This document shows positions 24,891-35,343 of a stretch of 64,000 nt of DNA, piece by piece. The notes under the pieces are model-generated. The model was not told where the DNA came from, did not search any database, and was given only the letters and a program-made list of their open reading frames with translations. The DNA lies in assembly GCF_949987535.1 (NCBI RefSeq), contig NC_080069.1, forward strand, positions 47,543,269 to 47,607,268, in the 5' to 3' direction. Source of the DNA: Balaenoptera acutorostrata (lineage: Eukaryota; Chordata; Mammalia; Artiodactyla; Balaenopteridae). The first letter of the stretch is position 1, and each line of letters begins with the position of its first letter. The translations under genes and the position numbers were made by a program.

Positions 24891-25340
24891 TCTGCATTAG
24901 TTAAAACCCTGGGTGAGTTGTTGCCCGAGGACGGGGGGACGGTCCTTCATAAAGAATAATATATTTCCTAAAATAGTTCAATCCTATTAAAAATTTTAGG
25001 ACTATATCTCATAGAATTTTCTAAGATGAGCAATTGAAGAGAAATATATATTCTACTCAATTAAGTCATCATTCTCAAGCAGTTATCTCCTGTGTTTCTT
25101 ACTGGAGTTCCTCACATCTGTACTATAAGAGGCATATTAACAGATATGTTCTCTGACCTGTAAAAGTTCAGAGCCTGATGGGTCCTAAATTGTCCTGTTT
25201 TTGACTACTTTAATGTTTTGCCTTACACATTCTTTTGTTGTTATTCCATTGGTCCAATTAGACAGCAAGGAGGTGAGATGAAATGGGCCTACCATCCTCT
25301 CACCTCTTTCACTGTTCTCTCATGTCCTCCAGAAAAACAA
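24891..25340. other. Unique sequence, no gene seen
   Basis: No feature recognised. The start of the frame 25218-25454 lies here, but that frame runs into the adjoining SINE. Confidence 0.5.
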
Positions 25341-25355
25341 ACATGTGCCACTATT

Positions 25356-25608
25356 TTTTTTTTTAATTTTTTATTTAATATTTATTTATTTATTTTTATT
25401 TGGTTGTGTCAGGTCTTACTTGTGGCTTTCTGGCTCCTTAGTTGCCACATGTGAGCTCCTTAATTGTGGCTCACCTGCTCCTTAGTTGTGGCATGCAAAC
25501 TCTTAGTTGCAGCATGCATGTGGGATCTAGTTCCCTGACCAGGGATCGAACCCGGGCCCCCTGCATTGGGAGCGTGGAGCCTTAACCACTGCGCCACCAG
25601 GGAAGTCC
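25356..25608 (-). mobile_element. CHR-type SINE, older subtype
   Basis: Antisense copy with a long perfect target duplication CATGTGCCACTATT (25,342-25,355 and 25,609-25,622). The body ('tggctccttagttgccacat') differs from the GC-rich bodies of the other SINEs and contains repeated CTCCTTAGTTG-like units. The head 'ccctgaccagggatcgaac' is well kept. Confidence 0.93.
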
Positions 25609-25696
25609 CATGTGCCACTATTGATTCAGGATCACATATACGCTTGGCTGTGGTAAGCCCAAAGTTGTAACTGCAGAAGTTGGAACTACTTACAGG

Positions 25697-25965
25697 AATA
25701 TGTAGTGTGGAGGCTAAGAGCTCAAGTCATGACCTTAGAACTGGATCTGAATCTTGGCTGAGTCATTTAACAGCTATGTGTTAATCGGGCAGGTTACTCA
25801 ACCTCTGAGTCTCAATTTCTTTGTCAATAAATTGAGGATAAACATTTATGTAATAGTACTTATACCATATTTATCTCATAAGCTTAAGTGGGAGATCATG
25901 TATGTAAAGTGCTTGGAACATAGTAAGTGCTAGATTGATGTTAGCTATAATTATTAATGTCACAG
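25697..25965 (+). repeat. MIR, near complete
   Basis: 'gtgtggaggctaagagctca', 'aacagctatgtgttaatcgg', 'aacctctgagtctcaatttc', 'taaagtgcttggaacatagt' and 'aagtgctagattgatgttag' in sense order. Confidence 0.85.
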
Positions 25966-26068
25966 TAATATTTAGCTTCACAAAGCTTCCAAGAATGAAA
26001 TCATATCTTTTAGCTGTTCCTTGATGTTACCCTTCATTCAGGCAAAAACTGTTAGAAGTTCTGCTTCT

Positions 26069-26098
26069 ATTCATTCATTCATTCATTCATTCATTCAT
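26069..26098. repeat. (ATTC)n simple repeat
   Basis: Seven tandem ATTC units. Confidence 0.95.
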
Positions 26099-26099
26099 G

Positions 26100-26699
26100 T
26101 GGACCCCGAAATTTAGATATTGTACCTCTATGGTCTTTGGTCTTTGGTTTCTTCTTTAAAAAATGTTAAAGGAGGGTGATATACATTTTAAACAATTATT
26201 GTGAGGAATAAAGGAGTTTGTGTCTTAGCTTCGGCCCTGATATATAGTAAGCAATCAGTTGATGGTAGCTGCTATTATTTTTCATCATTAGTTCTATGTT
26301 TCTCAAGACAGCAGATATCTGAATATCTCCAATGGTTTAATTTATGCTTTCCTACCTGTCATAGGACACTTGGTTGCTTCCTGTTGAGCTATTTAATAAG
26401 ATGGCGACTTTCTACAACTGAGAGACTACAGTATAAGATGAATTTTTTGAAAATCAGTGAACCAAGCTGCCAAATTTTGAATCCTTCAAGTATGATAATG
26501 ATGAAATAGATTAATTAAGAACCAATTCCCACATTCAATTGAAATGTTATCACAATACATTTTGTGTGGAAAAGAATGTGTCTGTGACCTAGGTTTAAAA
26601 ATAATTTGGTGAGTGAGTTGCTAATTGAACAGTAAAAAATAAAACGAATTACAACAACACCTATGTTGAACTTTCCGTCAAGTTCTTTCTATTGAATTA
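26100..26699. other. Unique sequence, no gene seen
   Basis: The frame 26201-26509 shows no domain; its start overlaps a MIR-like tail ('ctgatatatagtaagcaatc'). No exon structure could be supported. Confidence 0.5.
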
Positions 26700-27010
26700 T
26701 TGCATTCTCTCATTCACTCATTAAATCATTTAACTGCATACATTGAGTGCCTCTTGTGTGGCAGGTACTCTGGAGTTCTGGGCATCTGGTAGTTCTCCAG
26801 GAGCCTACAATTTAGTGTAGGAGAATCAGACATTAGTGTAGGAGAATCAGACATTAATGAAATAATCACATAAATGCTAACTTTTAATTTTGGCAGGTGT
26901 TACAAAAGAGATGTGCTCTTACAAGTAGAATTTGACATAGTCAAGAAGGTCAGAATTTGACATAGTCAAGAAGGTTTGATCTGAGATCTAAAAGACTTTA
27001 TATGGGGCTC
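26700..27010 (-). repeat. L2 relic, antisense, with two internal duplications
   Basis: Antisense L2 order: 'tacattgagtgcctcttgtg', 'ccaggagcctacaatttagt', 'gtttgatctgagatctaaaa'. Two separate perfect tandem duplications lie inside: a 21-bp unit at 26,814-26,834/26,835-26,855 and a 25-bp unit at 26,927-26,951/26,952-26,975. Confidence 0.7.
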
Positions 27011-27066
27011 AGGATCAGATTCTGTATCAATTCATTAGATGTCACAGATCTTTAGTGCAATCTCAT

Positions 27067-27256
27067 TATCCTAAGTGATTGGTTTGAGCAGACAGTGAAG
27101 AGAAAACCTATCCTAATGATCTGATTGTATTTTATACTACTTCTAACCTCTAAAATGGAAAACAGCAGAGGTAGGAGGTTAAAATAGTGTAAAATACAAT
27201 CAAATCATTGAAATAGGTTTTCCCTTCACTCTGCTCAAAACAGTCACTTAGGATAG
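27067..27256. repeat. Near-palindrome flanked by TA, family unknown
   Basis: Left arm (about 27,067-27,149) and right arm (about 27,174-27,256) are inverted copies with about 10-12 differences over roughly 83 bp, around a loop of about 25 nt. The outer ends are TA-TCCTAAGTGA and its complement, so the pair is bounded by TA as in Tc1/mariner-type elements. I do not recognise the family. It could equally be a local inverted duplication. Transcribed, it would fold into one long hairpin. Confidence 0.75.
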
Positions 27257-27990
27257 TCAAATGTCTTTCTGGGAACACAAAGCTAAAGTGTTCTTGCTCT
27301 TCCTTGATTAACAGATGGCCACAGCACTTCCTTGTCTAATTTTTTCCAATGAAAATAGATAAGGATTAGAATGCTAATCACTTTGCATTTTCTTTTAAAA
27401 TCCCAACCACTCTATAGTTGAATAATCCAGATTTTATTTTTGAAACATAACTTTAGCATGAGTTGAATCATCTATTTTTTTCTCCCAGAAATACATTTCA
27501 AGAAGCAAGAGTTCATATTTAATTATAATTAATTACTTAATTATACAGTTACATTACAGTAGAGGGTTTAAATCAAACTTCTGAATTTTTTTTCCTACTT
27601 GAATTCTACCAAAGAGTAAGGAAGACATTCCCAGAGAAAAGATTGTGCCCCAGGTAGTTGGTGCCGTTCTTAGAGACTAAAATGAAGCACCAAGGTACCA
27701 GGCAGAAGGCTTATCATAATACGTGCTATGGGGCTTCTTAAGATGAGTTAATATAACTAAGAAATCTCCTGGAGCCAGTAGCCTATAGGTGTCTGAAGGC
27801 AGATGACAGTGTGGGATGAGAAAGGCAGGATCTTGCTAATCCTATGATTGTAGTCCTGGAAGGTGATGGAAGTGACATTTACAGGTGGATTTCACCAGTG
27901 TATCATTTATACCTGGATGCATATATAGCATCTGGTGGAATCCCATAATTCAAAACACAACCCCTGGTTCAAATAAGGCATTTCTTTGCA
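27257..27990. other. Unique sequence, no gene seen
   Basis: Nothing recognised. Confidence 0.5.
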
Positions 27991-27994
27991 GTGT

Positions 27995-28235
27995 AAACTT
28001 TTGAGTCCATAAAGCTGGGTTTCCATCTCAGCTATGGCAGTTTAAAGCTGCATGGCTTTGGGCAGATTATTTAACCTATCAGAATTTCTTAGTTATTCTA
28101 CCGTAAATGGTGAGTCCTCATACATATCTCACACAATTGTTGTGAGAAGAAAATGTTCTGATGTTTGTAAGATGTTTACTACAATGCCTGGTACATAGAA
28201 AGAACTGGCTGTTTTTATTTCTCATTATTAACAAT
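27995..28235 (+). repeat. MIR relic
   Basis: 'aaagctgcatggctttgggc', 'agattatttaacctatcag' and 'aatgcctggtacatagaaag' in sense order. Confidence 0.7.
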
Positions 28236-28239
28236 ATAG

Positions 28240-29020
28240 TTATTACTCATAACATAACATAGTTGAAATATTTGCTCAGCACATGCTTGTTCTTTTTTCT
28301 TCATCATCTATTATTCTGAATTATATTTTTCATATTTTCTACAGTACAGGGATTCTTTGATAATGGACCCACATGTCCTTATATTTGGAGAGGCATAATT
28401 TGCTTATCTGCCAATGCTTGTATGTTCTGAACACGATCTGTAGGCAGTGGAGCTCTTCAGCTGAGGATTTCTATCTAAACAAGTTTATGTGTGATCAGTA
28501 TTTTGGTAACATTTTCCATAGGCTTCTCTGTCTGAGAATAGAACACATACCTTTTTGCCAATTTTAGGTAAACTAGTACGTAAAGGTAGAAAATCTATCA
28601 GTTTCATGATACCATGATATCTGAAATTGTGGATATTTCAGATATAAATATTGCAATCTCTGTAATTATCTATATTTAATAGGAATCACTATGATAACTA
28701 TTTTATAGGGAAGCTATATTCCTTTTAGTAGGTATTTTCCTCTTTGAACTACGAGTTCTCATTGCTTCTCTTTTGTTTATGCATATTACATGATTGATTC
28801 ATGGCAGAACAAGCTAAAGATACACTTTTTACCTTTCTCCATTTGTCCTTGGCTCCATTTTCAACATACCAAGAACAGGAAGGAGGGACAAAAGGCAAAG
28901 AAGAATTTTTGTGATGATTGTTTTCAAATTCATGCACAGAACACATCTATCATAGCATGTTTATCTTGTCAAAACAAATGATCCTCTGTCTATACCCAAA
29001 TTAGGAAGGAGGTAAAATAA
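28240..29020. other. Unique sequence, no gene seen
   Basis: Short frames on both strands (28373-28567, 28790-28981, 28749-28946) have no recognisable features. Confidence 0.5.
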
Positions 29021-29024
29021 TTCA

Positions 29025-29140
29025 GTAGTTTAGTGGTTGGACTCTGGAGTCATATTTGAATTGAACCCTGGCTCTATAACTGTGTAGCTGTTTAACAAGA
29101 TCATCTGTAAAATGGGGCTTTTAGTGTAGTACTAAATGTA
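29025..29140 (+). repeat. MIR relic with internal gap
   Basis: 'agtggttggactctggagtc', 'ccctggctctataactgtgt' and 'atcatctgtaaaatggggct' in sense order, with the CTCAGTTTCC part missing. Confidence 0.65.
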
Positions 29141-29199
29141 GTACATTGAATCATTATTCAATGAAATAGTAACTATAAAGCACTTAGTACAGCTTCCTA

Positions 29200-29285
29200 A
29201 GCCCTCTAATAATAATTCAAAAGGTTCAGCCTGGGACCTAGGAATTTGCACATCTTTATAGCTATCACAGGGAATTCTGACTTAG
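29200..29285 (+). repeat. Possible MER5A-like fragment
   Basis: 'gacctaggaatttgcacatc' resembles the MER5A GAGAATTTGCATTTC part. Short and weak. Confidence 0.3.
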
Positions 29286-29289
29286 ATGG

Positions 29290-31150
29290 TCAATGGAGCA
29301 ATCTTCAAGATAATGTGACAAATTGCTCTTTGTCAGTCTGGATCACAGAAGCCATATGTCTGTTTTGATCTCTCTGACTTGATAACTTTCAAAGTAAAAG
29401 ATTGCTATAAATTTAATGAAAGGTTAATTGCAATTTTGACTTGACAAGCAGCCTAATTGGAACATATGTGTACATATATCCAAATGAACAGGAATGAATC
29501 AAATTCTGAGAATGAGAACTGATGCTTAGAATGTTGTGACAAATGATGTGTTTTTATTCAGTGAACAATTTTGAGGCTGATTCATAACAATGTCCTTGAC
29601 AGTTATGTAGTCCAAGTCGATGCATAGAGAAATTTCTTACGAATGAATTGGTACTTCTAGACTTTCCCTGGCCTGATTAAGAGATTTCATTTTCTAATTT
29701 ACAAACATGAAACATAAGATTTTTATTACCATTGTGGTTAGTCATGCTACTCCAAATGCTAATCTTCATTTCCTAAACAGGTTATTAAAGTGAAAAACCA
29801 GTCCTTCAGATTTTCATTTGGTGTCTTTAATTTCAGTCCCTTCCCTCTAACTAAATAGAAACCACTCTGCTTAGAGAATACTTATTCTATCCCTCCTCCC
29901 TCATGGTTTTTCTCTTAGTTTTCCTTCTAACTGCAACTCTTTTTCCAATCTTTATTTTTTCTTCAGTTTCTTAATGTTGTTAGGGAAGACTAAAGGATTC
30001 CGCAAGTGTGATTCCTCTGTCCCATGCAAACTCAGTCCTCTCCTATGAAAAATGATGATTGAGATTTTCAAATTTTAGATGGGTTTCCAACATGGTATTT
30101 GCCTTAACTCTTAGTTCCCATTCTTTGAGAATTGATAGTTGCTGCTTGTCTTCAGTTGCCTACTTTTCCCTTCAGGCTTCATATTTATTTCTATGTTAAC
30201 ACTGGTTTTTAGAAAACCAGTGTGCCTATGACGGGTTAATGTTTCCCCAGTTTTTTGTTTTTGATGGCATATCAGCACATGAGTTTTTATTTCCTTTTAT
30301 AAGCACTGCTCAGGAAGGACCATGAAAAAAATTTCCATAATCTTTCATTTTAATTTATATTCATTTTCATTTTTTTACTTCAGTTTTTCATTTTTGCTAA
30401 GGTGTAACTAAAATTGTAATATCTTTCAATTTTGATTTGTTTTATAGTTAAGTTCAAAAGATATTTATTGTTTTTTTAATTTAGTTGAACAAGCATTAAA
30501 TATTTGTTAAATGTTTAATGAATTAGTTATGTAGATAATAATGTTTCCACAAATACCTTCCTTGATCTACTACAGTATATTTTAGGTTGTATCAGATCTC
30601 ATTTTTCTGTGTTGTACTGACATAAATAACTATAAACTCAGGGTATATTCTGATCAAGTAGTACCTTGCAAGTCATAAAGTATTTTTTTAAAAAATCTCT
30701 TGAGCATAGATTTCAAGGAGGGTGTATTTGTTTCTTTCCATTAGTTTGCAGTTTTAAGATTTCTATGTTTTTCTTTAAATATAGCTTAATCATTCAGAAT
30801 CAGCGCAACTCTAAAACCATCTCCTTTTTTTCCTTTTTATGATAGTTATTTAACCCAAATAGTATCAGCGTATATATACTGCATATTTGATACTTATTGA
30901 CAAAACAATTAGGTAAAACTATTTGAAACCCTTTTCTTGGTCTTTTGCCATATTTTCATGTTTCAAAGTAGAGCATGACAGTAAATATATTGAATGTGCT
31001 ACCACCAGACATTGACAGCGTGAATCAGTATGATGAGAGTGGCAGTGCGGTCTACAGTAGTAGTTAATAACTTAGACTATCAAGTCTCATATTTACTTCC
31101 TTCCCTCTCTTTTTAAAAAAAAATTTACTGAATTGATACTGCCATTGCTT
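29290..31150. other. AT-rich unique sequence, no gene seen
   Basis: A small perfect hairpin (11-bp stem, 3-nt loop) lies at 30,199-30,223. No coding or repeat family recognised. Confidence 0.5.
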
Positions 31151-31154
31151 ACTT

Positions 31155-31285
31155 CTTCCCTTCCTTCAACAACTATTTATTTGACACTTATTATATGTAA
31201 GAATTGTTTTTAGGCCTTAGAGTTTCAGCAATAAATAAGACAGAGGAGATCCCAGCTTTCAACAATCTTACATTCCTCCAGTTAT
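31155..31285 (-). repeat. L2 3' end, antisense
   Basis: 'aacaactatttatttgacac', 'ttattatatgtaagaattgt', 'agtttcagcaataaataaga' fit the antisense L2 3' end. Confidence 0.6.
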
Positions 31286-31384
31286 TACCAGTAACTTGTC
31301 AGATATAGCATAATATAAGCAATTGTTGAATATAAGCAATATTTGATATATTAAAAATTGGAAATTGAAATTTAAAAAAAAATT

Positions 31385-31566
31385 AATCAAACACTAAGTA
31401 CCAGGCAATATTTTGAACACTTTACAAATATTGCCTACTATTATTTTCATTCTGCTCATAAGGAAACCAAGGCACAGCAAGATTAAGTAACCTGTCAAAG
31501 ATTACACAGTACTGGCTGAGTCAAGACTGAAACCAATGCAGAGTCAATACTCTTAACTACTCTGCT
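31385..31566 (-). repeat. MIR relic, antisense
   Basis: 'ctaagtaccaggcaatattt', 'cataaggaaaccaaggcaca', 'gcaagattaagtaacctgtc' and 'attacacagtactggctgag' in antisense order. Confidence 0.75.
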
Positions 31567-31571
31567 AGGCG

Positions 31572-31760
31572 GTAGAATTCCAGCTCTGCTCATTACATGG
31601 TGTGACCACCAGGGCAAATTTCTGAATATTTCTGGGCCTCAGTTTTATCATTTGTATAATGGGGACAAAAATAATACCAACCTCATTACAATGTTGTTTT
31701 GAGATTAGAATGTACCTTATCTAGTGCCTCCAAGGCACACAGTCTCTTTTAAGAAATACT
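31572..31760 (+). repeat. MIR relic, sense, next to an antisense MIR
   Basis: 'ttccagctctgctcattaca', 'ctgggcctcagttttatcat' and 'ttgtataatggggacaaaaa' in sense order. It stands head-to-head with the antisense MIR immediately to the left. Confidence 0.7.
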
Positions 31761-31840
31761 GTTTAAAGTTGATGTGACATGGAGGACAGTTATTACTACC
31801 ACTGCCTCAATCAGACTTTCGTATGAGAGGTTGTCTTCTT

Positions 31841-32158
31841 TTTTTTTTTTTTTTTTTAATTTTTTATTTTATTATTTATTTATTATTTTTATTTTTGGCT
31901 GTGTTGGGTCTTCGTTTCTGTGTGAGGGCTTTCTCCAGTTGCGGCAAGTGGGGGCCACTCTTCATCGCGGTGCGCGGGCCTCTCACTATCGCGGCCTCTC
32001 TTGTTGTGGAGCACAGGCTCCAGACGCTCAGGCTCAGTAGTTGTGGCTCATGGGCCCAGCCGCTCCGCGGCATGTGGGATCTTCCCAGACCAGGGCTCGA
32101 ACCCGTGTCCCCTGCATTGGCAGGCAGATTCTCAACCACTGCGCCACCAGGGAAGCCC
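31841..32158 (-). mobile_element. CHR-type SINE, single-unit subtype
   Basis: Antisense copy with a perfect target duplication GAGGTTGTCTTCTT (31,827-31,840 and 32,159-32,172). Body 'cactatcgcggcctctcttg' has one copy of the 24-bp unit. The tRNA-like head with A and B boxes is intact. Confidence 0.95.
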
Positions 32159-32174
32159 GAGGTTGTCTTCTTGA

Positions 32175-33940
32175 CTGACATTGTAGTGCCTTTCTTGTTC
32201 CCTTTTTTTTTCTGGGAATCCTCTTCATTGCTGTTTATGACCCTGTCTCTTCCAAGGCTACAACTCAAGTGCCCCTTGTCCTACTTGAAACATCAGGACT
32301 TTAAATTTACTTCTTTGCTAATTCTTCTTAATTAAGAGGTCATTTTGCCCATGTGGCTGATATTTAATTGCATTGGAAATAAAGGACTAGAAACAAGGGT
32401 GTGAATAGGATGCATCTTTTTGTGGATTTAAGCCTTTAAAGAGACAGAATTCCAAATAAAAGGGGGGGTATGGGGGAAATTTGAGTAGGGATCTTAAAAG
32501 TTTCTAACGTAGTTATGACATTATTCCAAAGGGGCACTCCTCTCACCCCAGTATATCCCTCGGTGTCTTGGATATATTTTGGCAAATTAGAACTTTCTTC
32601 ATGTAAGAATGGAAAAGGAGCGTTTATAAAATTAAATATTCTGGCAGGTAAATCTGAGGTATTATTTATTATTCTATCTAAGAAGACAATTACAGTTGTT
32701 TGACAAATCATTTTGAGCAATCTAATTCAGAATTTGTCTGCATTCTTTTGATTTTATTTTGTTTTTTTACTAATACCATTAAAGTTGAATATAAGGAATG
32801 AATAGCCTGAATTCTGAAATTGCCTTTTCAGAATTAAGCAATCTTAAGTCACGATTATGAATACTGTTTTAAATTAAGAACACATTTTCCAAAAATGAAG
32901 ATACAGTTCCAGGTATCTTGGGCTAATCAGAAGAAGCATTTCGAATCATGAATTTTTATGAGTATCACAATGCAGGTTGAAAGTGATAAAAAAATCGAGA
33001 GCATGTTTAATTGCATATGTGTTTAATGGAAAACAAATACACAAAATGATAAAATCTGATACATGTGACCCTCACTTACACTTCTAATTGTAAATCTATG
33101 GAAATGTCTTCCTTGTTATGCCTTCCCAGGCTTTCCATGAGGTTTTCTGGAATATTGATGATGAGATGCATTCTATATTATTCAATATAACAAAATAAAA
33201 TTTTGATATTAAATGAATAAATGAATTGAAAAAGGGAACCAGAGGAAGGATGCATCGAAATTAATGTCACTAAGGTACTTTCTAAGAGTTAGTATGAATT
33301 TGGTGCATTTTAAATAAAATACATTTTTATTTAAAGGTGCATATATTTTAAGTATGAGCTCCCACCTTCTATCAACAGATAAGAATATCAATAAATGATT
33401 TGATAGTACTTAATCTGTTGCCCCGTTGTTGATTGACTGCATTCGATTTACATATTGATTAATTTGTGTAGATTTATCAAATAAGATTCTTCTTTAAGAC
33501 TGCCAGTTTTTTCCCCATATTTATTGCGTGCGTCTTTGGTTCTACAAAGTAAGTGTACTTGCATCAGTTGATTAATAGTAACTTGAACGTCTGTCTTCTA
33601 GGTTTTTTTAAGAACAAAAAATCAAGGATTTAATTTTAAAGATAAATTGTTGCAACAGTCCAAAATATAAATTATAATCATCGTAGTATTTGGGTATTTT
33701 TCTGAATAGTTTTCATAGTTTCAGGCCTTTTCAGTACCAAACATAGACTATTCAAATTTAAGATAATGGAACCTCAGAGAGTCGCAATGGTTGAGGCACT
33801 GCAATATTAAACTTGTAAAACAGTTGCATTTGGTGTACCAGGAAAAAACTCAGACTAATAGATTTCAGAAAGCTTCTCTATAGCAAAGATTGGAGGCATT
33901 AAGATTGGCCACAAGTTATTTTTCTCTATATTCTCATTTT
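32175..33940. other. Unique sequence, no gene seen
   Basis: Frames 32436-32720 and 32515-32703 overlap on opposite strands and show no domain. No repeat recognised. Confidence 0.5.
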
Positions 33941-33942
33941 AG

Positions 33943-34262
33943 ACCAAGGGTTGACAGACATTTTCTTCACAGGACAAGACAGTAAATATTTTAGGGTATG
34001 TTGGACGTTTAATCACTGTTGTAACTACCAAACTCTACCACTGTAGCTTGAAAGCAGCCATAGAAAAAGCATAAATGAAGAGCGTGGCCGTGTTCCAATA
34101 CAGCTTCATTTATCGACACTTAAATTTAAATTTCATCTAACTTCCATGTGTCACAAATATTATTCTTTAATTTTTTTCTACTATTTAAAATTGTAAAATT
34201 ATTTTTAGCTCTTAGTACAAAAACAGATTGAATTAGTCCTGTGATCTTAGTTTACCTTCCCC
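33943..34262 (-). mobile_element. hAT-type non-autonomous DNA transposon relic
   Basis: The left end 'caagggttgacagacatttt', then 'gacagtaaatattttagggt', 'gcttgaaagcagccatagaa', 'gtggccgtgttccaatacag', 'cttccatgtgtcacaaatat' and 'agtacaaaaacagattgaat' follow a common mammalian MER-type element whose termini read CAGGGGTCGGCAAACT. Family name is from memory of that pattern only. No transposase is present. Confidence 0.6.
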
Positions 34263-34375
34263 TGCCTTACACTAAGAGCTCCTCAAAGGCAGTGAAAGGT
34301 ATCTTGTTTACCTTGATATCCCCCAATACCGAGCATGTAATAGATACTCAGAAAATGTATGGGAAATAACTACTC
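34257..34375 (+). repeat. L2 3' end
   Basis: 'ctaagagctcctcaaaggca', 'cttgatatcccccaatacc' and 'gtaatagatactcagaaaat' match the sense L2 3' end. Confidence 0.6.
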
Positions 34376-34454
34376 TGAATGATGCCTTTAATTATAAATT
34401 TAATATTGATTTGTTTCTAATGTTGATTTTAGCTTAGCAAATGAAACTTCTTTT

Positions 34455-34570
34455 CTGTGTTTATGTATGTATATGCATATTTATATATATATGTTATATG
34501 TATATATATTTATGTATATATGTTATCTGTATATATGTATATATGTTATATGTATATATATTTATATATC
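34455..34570. repeat. Degenerate TATATG-rich simple repeat
   Basis: Repeated TATATATGTATATATTTATG-like units over about 115 bp; the frame through it (34441-34632) codes only low-complexity residues. Confidence 0.85.
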
Positions 34571-34614
34571 CTTTCCTTAATTTCATGTATATTTATATTA
34601 AAATAGTTTCATTG

Positions 34615-34790
34615 AAGTATAATTTTATATGATAGAAAGAACTGACCTATCTTAAGTGTATAATCCAGTGCTTTTAGTAAATTTACTGAGTTGGGCAGCC
34701 ATCACAATAATCTAGTTTTTGAACATATCTATCATCCCCATCATCCCAAAAAGATCCCATGTGACCATTTGCTGTCAATAGCGGTTTATA
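34615..34790 (-). repeat. Old L1 3' end fragment, antisense
   Basis: 'taaaatagtttcattgaagt' with 'aagtgtataatccagtgctt' and 'gcagccatcacaataatcta' fits the antisense 3' UTR of an old L1M-type LINE. Confidence 0.6.
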
Positions 34791-35343
34791 TATATTACAA
34801 AAATGGATTAACATAATATTCTATTCTATTACATGCATCAAAAAATCAGAAGACAAATTTAGCCTTATGAAGATATGTCAAAGCTTATGCTCTTGACACT
34901 TTTTAATTATTAACTCATGTAGTCCTCATCCAACCTATTGTGGTCATTTATATTATTATCTACATTTTTTTTAACATCTTTAACAGAGTATAATTGCTTT
35001 ACAATGATGTGTTAGTTTCTGCTGCATAACAAAGTGAATCAGCTGTACATAAACATATATCCCCATATCTCTTCCCTCTTGCATCTCTCTCCCACCCTCC
35101 CTATCCCACCCCTCGAGGTGGACACAAAGCACGGAGCTGATCTCCCTGTGCTATGCGGCTGCTTCCCACTAGCTATTTTACATTTGGTAGTGTATATTTA
35201 TATACACGCCACTCTCTCACTTCGTCCCAGCTTACCCTTCCCCCTCCCTGTGTCCTCAGTTCATTCTCTACATCTGTGTCTTTATTCCTGTCCTGCCTCT
35301 AGGTTCTTCAGAACCTTTATTTATTTATTTATTTTTAGATTCC

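Noticed and set aside
27067..27256. microRNA gene call for the long hairpin
   Set aside because: A long stem alone, with TA-bounded ends, fits a MITE or inverted duplication as well; no expression evidence is available.
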